Positions 35,322 to 43,347 of a stretch of 64,000 bases of DNA are shown one piece after another; position 1 is the first letter of the stretch; every line of letters starts with the position of its first letter. The notes below the pieces were generated by a model. The model searched no databases and was not told the origin of the DNA. It saw only the letters and a program-made list of their open reading frames with translations. The DNA lies in assembly GCF_024584785.1 (NCBI RefSeq), contig NZ_CP074112.1:2170001-2234000 (forward strand), given 5' to 3'. The translations under genes were made by a program, and so were the position numbers. This DNA comes from Idiomarina loihiensis (GTDB lineage Bacteria; Pseudomonadota; Gammaproteobacteria; Enterobacterales; Alteromonadaceae).

Positions 35322-36929
35322 ATGGCCGAGCCGAGCCTTTATTGGCGTCATCGAGAAGAATTACTAAACCGTCCCCTTTTTATGTGGCCGGGTCTTAGCG
35401 CTTGGGCGTTTTACTTTATCGCCAAGGTAATTCTCTCGTTTCTTGGTTACCTAAATATAGGCATTTGGGACAACCTAGCGATGATGATGCTGTTGGTTTT
35501 ACCCATGCGAACAACAGCGCTTAAGTGGTTACGCCAGCTCGTAGCCATTCCCGTAGCTATTGGCCTGCTCTATCACGAAAGTTCGTTGCCACCTTTTAGT
35601 AGCGTGATTGATCAATGGTCCTCAATTTCGGGTTTCAGCCTTGCCTATATATGGGAATTAGTGACGCGCTCGATAAAGCTTGAGTTCATTATTATTCTTT
35701 TGATCGCATGGATCGGCTTTATTTACTTGCAAAACATTATTCGTATGACGGTCGTTGCCTTCGTTGCTGTACTTGCTGCTGCTGGCATGCAACAGCCCAG
35801 CGAAAGTGAATTACCAACGCTGCAACCGGCACTAGATATGACTGCAGTAAATACGCCTGACGCTATACAGTTTAACTCTCCAGGTGAAAAGTTAACGGCG
35901 TTTTACGAAGAGCAACAAGATTTAATGCTAACGCCAAATCGCCAAACAGCGGCTGATTTTGATATTTTACTCATCAATATCTGCTCCATGGCTTGGCAAG
36001 ATCTTCAAAGTGCTAATTTACAGTCACATCCGTTAATTTCTAATGCTCATATACTGTTGCGCAATTACAACAGTGCTAGCTCTTATTCGGGCCCGTCTGC
36101 CTTACGCTTATTGCGCGCAAGCTGTGGCCATCGCCCGCATCAACAACTGTTTACAAACAGCCCTCAATGTCTTGTTAGTCAGCAACTTGCGAAGCTAGGC
36201 TTCACACCCGAAGTCCTCCTCAACCACACCGGTGAGTACGATGACTTTAAAGGTTTGCTACAGCAATTTGGCGGAATGCCTGAGCCCACGTTAAACGCAA
36301 GCGCCCCGGTAAGCATGACGGGCTTTGATGGGAGCCTAATTAAATCGGACGGCACCATCCTTAATAATTGGTTATCAGCGAGTTCTGACACCACTACACG
36401 CTTCACGTTTTATAACACCTTAACGTTACATGACGGCAACCGTGTTCCCGGATTTAACGGCAACAGTCTCGAAAGTTACGCATTACGCACAGCCAATTTA
36501 CTCGATGAGATTTATCAATTACAAGAAGCTATTAAAGCCTCGGGGCGTCGTGTATTGCTCATTGTAGCTCCCGAACACGGTGCCAATTTGCAGGGAGATG
36601 CGTTACAACTTCCCGGCTTACGTGAAATACCAACCCCGCCTGTGACCCACGTTCCGGTCATGATATCCCTATTTGGCGAAGGGTTTGAAGCTCCCCAAGA
36701 ACAACTGGTTGTCGAGCGAAAAACTGGCCCGACAGCTATCACCAGTGCGATATTTTCGGTTCATGAACAGCAACCGTTTTCCAATGCTTCGTTCTCGCTA
36801 AACAAGGTCGCAGAGCAATTGCCATCTACAGAGTGGGTTGCCGAGAACAAAGATATTAAAGTCATTGATTATAAAGATAGATTTTGGCTCAAAGTCAAAG
36901 AGCGTAATTGGTTGCCCTACAAGGAATAG
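35322..36929 (+). CDS. bcsG: BcsG, cellulose phosphoethanolamine transferase
   Basis: 535-residue inner membrane protein: four or five N-terminal helices (to about residue 160) and a periplasmic alkaline-phosphatase-fold domain. It contains LLINICSMAWQDL and NSASSYSGPSALRLLRASCG, the segment carrying the nucleophile Ser and disulfide Cys of BcsG, and late metal-site residues in IVAPEHGANL. BcsG transfers phosphoethanolamine from phosphatidylethanolamine to cellulose. AGAGGATATCA precedes the ATG. Its presence predicts that this island makes modified cellulose. Confidence 0.9.
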   Translation: MAEPSLYWRHREELLNRPLFMWPGLSAWAFYFIAKVILSFLGYLNIGIWDNLAMMMLLVLPMRTTALKWLRQLVAIPVAIGLLYHESSLPPFSSVIDQWSSISGFSLAYIWELVTRSIKLEFIIILLIAWIGFIYLQNIIRMTVVAFVAVLAAAGMQQPSESELPTLQPALDMTAVNTPDAIQFNSPGEKLTAFYEEQQDLMLTPNRQTAADFDILLINICSMAWQDLQSANLQSHPLISNAHILLRNYNSASSYSGPSALRLLRASCGHRPHQQLFTNSPQCLVSQQLAKLGFTPEVLLNHTGEYDDFKGLLQQFGGMPEPTLNASAPVSMTGFDGSLIKSDGTILNNWLSASSDTTTRFTFYNTLTLHDGNRVPGFNGNSLESYALRTANLLDEIYQLQEAIKASGRRVLLIVAPEHGANLQGDALQLPGLREIPTPPVTHVPVMISLFGEGFEAPQEQLVVERKTGPTAITSAIFSVHEQQPFSNASFSLNKVAEQLPSTEWVAENKDIKVIDYKDRFWLKVKERNWLPYKE

Positions 36930-36945
36930 AGGCTTCCGTTAACGA

Positions 36946-36983
36946 CGAAAAAACCCCGAGGGCAAGCGCGGCCACACGGGGTT
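36946..36983 (-). terminator. Rho-independent terminator for the minus-strand small gene
   Basis: Inverted arms AACCCCG (36952) and CGGGGTT (36977). On the minus strand the stem is followed by TTTTTTCG. It lies about 40 bp past the stop of the gene at 37023, and could also stop read-through from bcsG. Confidence 0.65.
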
Positions 36984-37022
36984 ACGGGAGATTGTCGAGC
37001 GACGGAGTGTTAAGCTTCAGAC

Positions 37023-37208
37023 TTAACCGTCAGTGGTTGAGACGTTGATTTGCATACCACTGGCTTGTGACATCAATGCGCTATTCACATTCGCAGTGAT
37101 AGCTGAGTCACTGATGTGGTCACCAGTTTGCTCCATACCCTGCTGCTGCGTGGTTTCCGGATCTTGCAAAGTGGTCGCAAAATCGGCTGCTTGCTTCCCT
37201 GTAGTCAT
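37023..37208 (-). CDS. Small cytosolic protein, resembling the start of a BON domain
   Basis: 61 residues, Gln/Thr/Asp-rich, no signal peptide. The strong site GGAGG lies 8 bases before the ATG at 37208. The C-terminal half (DHISDSAITANVNSALMSQ... INVSTTDG) looks like the first helix and strand of a BON domain but stops exactly where the domain's next strand would begin. No frame downstream continues it. It may be a truncated gene or an independent small protein. It has its own terminator, and sits between the convergent bcsEFG and bcsC ends. Confidence 0.5.
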   Translation of the reverse strand: MTTGKQAADFATTLQDPETTQQQGMEQTGDHISDSAITANVNSALMSQASGMQINVSTTDG

Positions 37209-37538
37209 AGCACTAACCTCCATGTTGATGCTCCAAGTCTAGCCCATAGCTACGCAGCCTGCGCTGCTGCTAGAATGACGCATTGTCGCTTTTCTACCTC
37301 ATGAAACATACCTGCATCCTATCCACCGCAATCAAACGCACGTGCATTTAATTTGACGCAAACCTGAATTAACTTAGCAATTGCGTACTCTCTCGTACGC
37401 AGACGTTACCGATTAGCCAGATGATGAAAAGATGTCGGTCACCTGAAGCAAACGTGGTGCAACATTTTCAAATCGTGTCAAAAATAATGCGGAAAATGTC
37501 CATTGCCATGCTTTTTTGCTCCTAAAACCAATTCTATT
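37209..37538. other. Noncoding spacer between small gene and bcsC
   Basis: 330 bp without a convincing reading frame. It presumably holds the promoter of the small minus-strand gene and the 3' end of the bcs transcript. I see no clear hairpin, tRNA or repeat. Confidence 0.5.
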
Positions 37539-39926
37539 TTAGTCCCACCATGGCTGGCTCACATAGCGTTGAGGCGGGTATGGTGGTCGATTAGGTGCGC
37601 GACGTGAACCTCCAAAGTCGTAGCGCAAGTACAGCGTAAAGTTGTTCGGATCGTAGAACTCGGAACGCTCCAGCAACGCAGCTACACCGATATACCAATG
37701 GTTCGTAACTTGGTATTCAAGCGTTGCACTCAGACTTCTGCCAAAGCCACCGCCTTCACCTCCTTCAAACACAGGCGTGATGCCTGTCTGCTCGGTCAGC
37801 GCAAGAGCTTCCTCTTGAAGCTCAGGATGTGCCGGGAAAAAGTCTGCGGCGTGTAAGCGCGACTCGGATTGCCCGAACGATGCGCGCACGTGGTAAGAAA
37901 AACGACCAAGACGACCATAGATACTCAGCGGTATACTTAGCGAGAAATAGTTTTTGGGGCTGTAATAGCCGCCTTGCCCATAGGTGGTCTGACTTTGATC
38001 GTTATCAAATCCCCAAGTCAGTGCGGTAAGGCCACTGTCAAAGGCTAATGCTTCAGTGTCATAAAAGGTCTTATAAACACCCGTATAAGCATACCAGCGC
38101 TGGTTCGATTTCACATTAGAGCCAGCATAGCGACTCACGCCCAAATTAGACCACCAGCCCCACCCGGTGCCTTGATCCCAATTAAAGCTGCCCCCCAATG
38201 TGGTTTCGACCACGGGTCCCCACTCCCGTGCTGAGAATGGATCTTCGGCTCCAGCAAAGTTGATGAAAGCAGAGGTCAGCACACGACGCTCAACTTCGGC
38301 GCCCCAACCAAACTCACCGATATCACCGTCGTAGCCGAGAGAGCCAACCCATTTTGACTCACTGAACCCGATCGGGGATCTGCCAAGGTCGGCGTGCCAG
38401 TTTTGCCATTCGACACCTATGCCAACAGCTACACCACTGTCTTTGGCCTCAGGCCACAGCCCCGTTGGGCAGCTATCGTCACACAAAAGTCCGGTTCCAA
38501 AGCGCGGTCGCCAGTAGCTGTCGCTCAAATCCGCCGCTCCGGCGTTGACCTTAGTCGGCTCGATTTGTACAAACCAACGGTTTTCTTGCTCACTGCCAAA
38601 GCTTGAGCTGTAGCGTAGCATCCACGTCTTCGCTTCCAGTGAGCTGATGCCTGGCGTGCTATCACGATCAGCTAGGTTATACCCGAGCCAGAGGTAACGT
38701 TCCGCATTGCTATTCTGGCGTTGCGGCTGTTCGCTCGATTCCTCAGCCGCAGCCAATACCGCCTCCGCCGCAGCAACTACTTCCGCTTCAGCTTGCGCTG
38801 CCCTTGCGGTTAAACGCTCGAACAAAGCCACTACACCGTCGCCTTTGTCTTCGGCAAGCACCTGGCGAGCAAGCACTAATGCTTCATCCTCACGGTCAAG
38901 TTTTTCCAAAATCAAAGCATAGGCAAAGCGCGCATCGGTGGACTTATTTTCTGCAATCAATTGCTGCATTTCTAGTTCAGCTTTGCCAGGCTGTCCCGCT
39001 TCTATAGCAGCCACCGCACTATCAAATGCGGCCCATGGATCAGGTAGTACCGGAGCTTCGGGTTCGGGCGTTACCTGCGGTTGTGCATCGCCGGTCACTT
39101 GCTGCTCTGGCACCACTTCATTCTGGCGTGCCAGGAGAAGTTTTCGATACCGTGCAATCTCACTATGTTTAGGGTAATAGCCGGCAAGATGATTAACTTC
39201 TCTTAGCGTTGCGGCATCAGGTGTTAAACTAGGAAACGCGCGCAGCCAGAGACTTAAAGCTTGTTCACCATAGAACGGGTTTAGACTCAAATCGGTCAAT
39301 CGGGCTAAAACCTCAGGCTCGACCGCATCAATCGCCACTTGATGGCCGATAATCGCCAGTTCAAGCTCTGCTGCTTCAGGGTACCACGATCGCAGTTGGC
39401 GCAGGCCGCCGATGGCTTGCTCGCGACTCTGGGCATTGCCAATGACATCCCAGTATAAAATCGCCGTACTGAGGGTTATCGGGGGCTCGGGATAAAGAGC
39501 ACGTAATAGCCGCTGCGCTTCGTCGTAGCGACCAGCAAAATAGTACAACTCCACTTGCGCTAGTGTTTGCTGTTGCTCAGCCGACAACTGCATTCTTTCT
39601 GCGACTCGGCGCGTCGCAATATGATTAGGTGCTTGCCGCTGTAACCTTTGCCATAAGCTCTGCACGTCCCCAATACGCTCCTCTGCAAGTGCACCATAAA
39701 TAGCCAACTCTAGTAAGTGGGGATGCTCGGGGGCAACACGCATCAGTTGCGCCATGACCTCTTCAAGTTGCACGTTTTGCTTGCGATGATTCCAAAGTTG
39801 TAGTCGCTCTTCGACAAGGCTGCGTGAACGCTCAAATAGGCGTTGATCCACCAGCTCAACTTGGCTAACAGGCTGCGTGTTCTGCCAAACCATCAGCGCG
39901 AGGGTAATCGATTTACTCAATAACAT
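37539..39926 (-). CDS. bcsC: BcsC-like cellulose export outer-membrane porin with TPR periplasmic arm
   Basis: 795 residues: signal-like N terminus (MLLSKSITLALMVW), TPR-type helices to about 290, a Pro/Glu linker, two more TPRs, an Ala/Glu-rich segment, and a C-terminal 16-strand beta-barrel (from about ERYLWLGYNL to a terminal aromatic). It forms the outer-membrane exit for cellulose. It is much shorter than the roughly 1150-residue enterobacterial BcsC, lacking many TPRs. The start at 39926 has GGAG upstream and overlaps bcsZ by 14 bp; the in-frame ATG at 39977 is deeper inside bcsZ. Confidence 0.88.
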   Translation of the reverse strand: MLLSKSITLALMVWQNTQPVSQVELVDQRLFERSRSLVEERLQLWNHRKQNVQLEEVMAQLMRVAPEHPHLLELAIYGALAEERIGDVQSLWQRLQRQAPNHIATRRVAERMQLSAEQQQTLAQVELYYFAGRYDEAQRLLRALYPEPPITLSTAILYWDVIGNAQSREQAIGGLRQLRSWYPEAAELELAIIGHQVAIDAVEPEVLARLTDLSLNPFYGEQALSLWLRAFPSLTPDAATLREVNHLAGYYPKHSEIARYRKLLLARQNEVVPEQQVTGDAQPQVTPEPEAPVLPDPWAAFDSAVAAIEAGQPGKAELEMQQLIAENKSTDARFAYALILEKLDREDEALVLARQVLAEDKGDGVVALFERLTARAAQAEAEVVAAAEAVLAAAEESSEQPQRQNSNAERYLWLGYNLADRDSTPGISSLEAKTWMLRYSSSFGSEQENRWFVQIEPTKVNAGAADLSDSYWRPRFGTGLLCDDSCPTGLWPEAKDSGVAVGIGVEWQNWHADLGRSPIGFSESKWVGSLGYDGDIGEFGWGAEVERRVLTSAFINFAGAEDPFSAREWGPVVETTLGGSFNWDQGTGWGWWSNLGVSRYAGSNVKSNQRWYAYTGVYKTFYDTEALAFDSGLTALTWGFDNDQSQTTYGQGGYYSPKNYFSLSIPLSIYGRLGRFSYHVRASFGQSESRLHAADFFPAHPELQEEALALTEQTGITPVFEGGEGGGFGRSLSATLEYQVTNHWYIGVAALLERSEFYDPNNFTLYLRYDFGGSRRAPNRPPYPPQRYVSQPWWD

Positions 39927-41103
39927 GCACACACTCCGGATTGCTCCAATCCGTTTGTAGGTTGCCGAAAGCATCAAAGTTCAAGCAACCTTGGTCCGCG
40001 CCTACGCCGTAGAGCAGGAGCATGGTGTCATAATAATTGTCGGCATAGGCTGCTGGATTCATCGCTACGATACGTTGCCGCTCAGCAGTTGCTAGCTGCG
40101 GCGCAAGTTGGCCGAGTAGCGGTAAAACTGCTGCCGAAAACCCTATTGGCCCCTGCTCCGAATAACTTCCGGTCAGCCAATCAGTATGCAGCGCCATACT
40201 TCCCAAATCTTCAATTGCAGTCGGCACGCCATAAAACGACGAGAGCTGAGCCTTAACGTTAGCGTCATGTTTAGCCGCCAATGCCCACCAGTAATACGCG
40301 CGAATAGCGTCGTAATCAGCCTCAGCTTGCTGCGTATCCGCAAGCTCACCACTGTTTTTGAGAACAATCCAGTCACTGGCAAACCCATGCTGGTGATAAT
40401 TTAATAACGCGATTGCGCCGTCATACACCTGTTGCCACTCGGCATGTCCTAACTCTGTGGCAAAGTTCTTCAATAGCGGCAACGCGTAATAACTTAGGTT
40501 TAGCTTTAGGGTCTCTGCTGCGCCATCTACAAAACCATAGTAACCAGGCAGCAGCCAGCGGTGGGAGCCAACGATTTGAACTTCACGTTCTAAGATGAGC
40601 CAGGCTAAACGCTCGCCTAAGGCTTGATAACGAGGCGCTTGCCATAGTTTGCCGGCCTGCAGAAGTGCGTAAGCAAGAATAACATCGGCGTCACTTGCCG
40701 AATTATCATCGAGAACTCGCCACTGTCCGTCATCAGCTTCTCCCCACAGCCATGCGGGTAGATGGGTGGTTAAATCCCCCTGAGCCAAATTATTCTCGGT
40801 CCATTCAAGTAGCTTTGCAAACAGCGCTTCATCATTTGCCACAAGCGCAAATAACATCGCGTAGCTTTGCCCTTCAGAGGTACTGATGCGGCGCGAATCA
40901 CTGTAATCAATAACTCGCCCTTGATTATCGACAAACTTTTCGACCAGCCGCTGATAATGGCTCTGAAATACCAATGCATCAGCTTTTGATGGCATCGCCA
41001 CCTTTTGTGGTACCTGTTGTGCTGGGCTGTTATCCTCAGCCTTACCACAACCGACAAGTAACCAAGCCCAAGCTATTGCTAGCGAATATTGCACTATTTT
41101 CAT
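39913..41103 (-). CDS. bcsZ: BcsZ, endo-beta-1,4-glucanase (GH8), predicted lipoprotein
   Basis: 396 residues. GH8 catalytic region: STSEGQSYAMLFALV (general acid Glu) and WRVLDDNSASDADVILAYALL (Asp). BcsZ trims cellulose in the periplasm during secretion. Unusually, the leader ends in a lipobox (WLLVGCGKAED, Cys near 19), so this enzyme is predicted to be an outer-membrane lipoprotein, unlike the soluble enterobacterial BcsZ. Gly at +2 does not signal inner-membrane retention. Located between bcsB and bcsC in the usual order. Confidence 0.9.
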   Translation of the reverse strand: MKIVQYSLAIAWAWLLVGCGKAEDNSPAQQVPQKVAMPSKADALVFQSHYQRLVEKFVDNQGRVIDYSDSRRISTSEGQSYAMLFALVANDEALFAKLLEWTENNLAQGDLTTHLPAWLWGEADDGQWRVLDDNSASDADVILAYALLQAGKLWQAPRYQALGERLAWLILEREVQIVGSHRWLLPGYYGFVDGAAETLKLNLSYYALPLLKNFATELGHAEWQQVYDGAIALLNYHQHGFASDWIVLKNSGELADTQQAEADYDAIRAYYWWALAAKHDANVKAQLSSFYGVPTAIEDLGSMALHTDWLTGSYSEQGPIGFSAAVLPLLGQLAPQLATAERQRIVAMNPAAYADNYYDTMLLLYGVGADQGCLNFDAFGNLQTDWSNPECVHVIE

Positions 41104-41115
41104 TGCAGCCGACTC

Positions 41116-43347
41116 CTATTGACGAACTCTGACCTTGGCGACAAACAATCGGTAGAGTGCAATAACAAGAACTAGCAATGCCAATAAGGCCAACACAGTT
41201 ACCAACACAGGGTATTTAGCTAAGTGGTACATCAAACGATTCCACCAACTTAGATTACCAACATAGTAGTCGCTCTGAGGCTCAAATGAACTAACCCGCG
41301 CAGGTGTCAGCACGGCCAAGAAGCCTGTCATTTGATTCGACAGTATGTCACTTGTTAACGCTTCTCGATAACGACTCAGATAGCTATCGGTCGTCGAAGT
41401 CACGGCAACAACCGAGCGCTGCTCTGCAAATGGCGATTGGAAACCCACGACCGCTGCGCTTGGACCACTGTTTCTAAGCGCTAATTGAGGGCTATATAAC
41501 AACTGCTCACGACCCGTCAAACGTTGTCTTTCAACCTGACGATCAAGTTGTGCTGTGCCATAAGTTTGTAGAAAGCTTTGCAAACTATCGCTGCCGAGTA
41601 ACAATATATCCTTCTCGGTGGTATCAGGTAAATCATCAGCGCTGATAAGCTGCAATTGGGTCGCTGGATACCCAGTGGCACCACTCAATTTTGCCAGCGT
41701 CATAAGTAGGGTTACATACAATTCGCTACTAAGGCGCTCCGGTACAACCACCAGCGACTGTGATAAGTCATCCCATCGGGTAAATGGATAGCCCGTCTTC
41801 ATAAACAACTGCACATCAGGTAGCGCGACGTAATTATCGTAACCACGCAAATCAATAGTCGAATTACCATCGATAACCCCTTGCGAGTTCAATAACGGCG
41901 GCGTACTACAAACGTCACTCACATTGCCAAAATCGAACCGGAATTCCATGCTGTTGACAGCGCCTAAGCGAAACGAAGGCAAGGTCACATTATCTTCCTC
42001 AGGGAGGAGCGAACCCGATAAAATCGGAATGCGCAAACGCTCTTCGGTATTTTCGCTGCCGCTATCGTTCAAGTCGAAAGCTTTAACAAACTCGTTGTTT
42101 ATGCTCACTAACATGCGACTTTCATCTTCCGTTAACGGTGGCGTGTAACGAAAGCGCAAATCCAATGGAATGCCATTACGTTGCCAAATAAACAAGTCCG
42201 GTGGTAGACGCAGTTCTACGTTCACTGGTGCCGTGTTACGCGCAGAGCGCTGCAGCTCGCTTGGGTGATCAACAAGCTCACTTATCTGCACGGGTCTTTG
42301 CGTTGACACCCAACGGGGTGCTTGATAAGCCTCGCGCGGCTCGATAGGCTGTGGATTTACGACCACCCTATCGCCACTCATGGTCTGATTGCTCAACACA
42401 AAAGTACTCACCGTGGCACGTAGTTGTTGTTCATCGGGAGCTGCGATCAGAAGCAACTTATAAGCCGGATAAGCGGGATTAGGAATCACCCTGATCGTGG
42501 GTGCATCCACTTTTTCTAAATTATGGAATGGGCGCGGTCGCTGCGCATTCGTTAACGTCATAATGGCATGATCTCGCGGCCACTGCTGACGCCATTCATG
42601 ATCTTGCAGAAGACTACCAATCGCTGGCTCAACGTCGAAGTGCTCGACAGTTACAGCACGCCAATCGGCCGCCTGACCAAAATAACTTGCGAGCACCGCA
42701 TGCGCTTCGGCTGTCGCTAAGTTTGGCACCCCGAAACTGACAAAGTTTAGGTTCACTGCGCTAAAGTCATTGCGGTCAAACCAAGGCTCTGGGAAATAGG
42801 ACAACTCGTTTGCCACGCGAAGCTGCTGGTAATCGAGCGTTAGCGTACTGTCGTCTAAAAATTCAATCCACGCTGCGGGCGATGCCAAAGTACATTGCCC
42901 ATTAAAAACCTCGCTGATTAACTCTAGGCGTAATTGGTTGTAGCTAGTGAATAACCGCGGGTCGATGTTAAAGCTGCGTTGCTGAACCGTATTCGCCATA
43001 CTTTTTTGCAGTGGCACAGTGCCAATAACTTCTTGATTCATGCTGACGCGGAGTTGACTTACGGTATCGACCATCGCCGGCGAGATCATGAAAGCCAGAT
43101 CCAGCTCAGCTCCCTCAACCACACGATCATAGCGACCGCCGAAGCCAATAGTCATCTCTGGACGCAAACCATCAATGCGCAGTTGCTGTGCGTTCGCTGC
43201 CGCGTTAAGTGAATAATCCTCTTGCCAGCGTGGCAGTAGTTGCCACTCTTCAAGCTCATCAACAGATGTTGCTTGTTGAGCTTGTACGGGACTGCCCCCG
43301 ACAATCAATGTCAGCAGTAACAATGGCAAAGTCCAAGACATATTCAT
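41116..43347 (-). CDS. bcsB: BcsB, periplasmic cellulose synthase regulatory subunit
   Basis: 743 residues with a signal peptide (MNMSWTLPLLLLTLIVGGSPVQA), a large periplasmic body of two carbohydrate-binding plus flavodoxin-like repeats, and one C-terminal membrane anchor (YPVLVTVLALLALLVLVIALYRLFV). The DVCSTPPLLNSQGVIDGNSTIDLRGYDN region is typical of BcsB. The start at 43347 is preceded by GAGGAACGAAGG and overlaps the bcsA stop (ATGA). The anchor helix activates BcsA in known complexes. Confidence 0.93.
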   Translation of the reverse strand: MNMSWTLPLLLLTLIVGGSPVQAQQATSVDELEEWQLLPRWQEDYSLNAAANAQQLRIDGLRPEMTIGFGGRYDRVVEGAELDLAFMISPAMVDTVSQLRVSMNQEVIGTVPLQKSMANTVQQRSFNIDPRLFTSYNQLRLELISEVFNGQCTLASPAAWIEFLDDSTLTLDYQQLRVANELSYFPEPWFDRNDFSAVNLNFVSFGVPNLATAEAHAVLASYFGQAADWRAVTVEHFDVEPAIGSLLQDHEWRQQWPRDHAIMTLTNAQRPRPFHNLEKVDAPTIRVIPNPAYPAYKLLLIAAPDEQQLRATVSTFVLSNQTMSGDRVVVNPQPIEPREAYQAPRWVSTQRPVQISELVDHPSELQRSARNTAPVNVELRLPPDLFIWQRNGIPLDLRFRYTPPLTEDESRMLVSINNEFVKAFDLNDSGSENTEERLRIPILSGSLLPEEDNVTLPSFRLGAVNSMEFRFDFGNVSDVCSTPPLLNSQGVIDGNSTIDLRGYDNYVALPDVQLFMKTGYPFTRWDDLSQSLVVVPERLSSELYVTLLMTLAKLSGATGYPATQLQLISADDLPDTTEKDILLLGSDSLQSFLQTYGTAQLDRQVERQRLTGREQLLYSPQLALRNSGPSAAVVGFQSPFAEQRSVVAVTSTTDSYLSRYREALTSDILSNQMTGFLAVLTPARVSSFEPQSDYYVGNLSWWNRLMYHLAKYPVLVTVLALLALLVLVIALYRLFVAKVRVRQ

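Noticed and set aside
39977-39977. Longer start for bcsC (also upstream starts for bcsB at 43401, bcsA at 45938 and bcsQ at 46786)
   Set aside because: Each would overlap the preceding gene deeply and lacks a ribosome-binding site, while the internal starts have good sites and family-like N termini.
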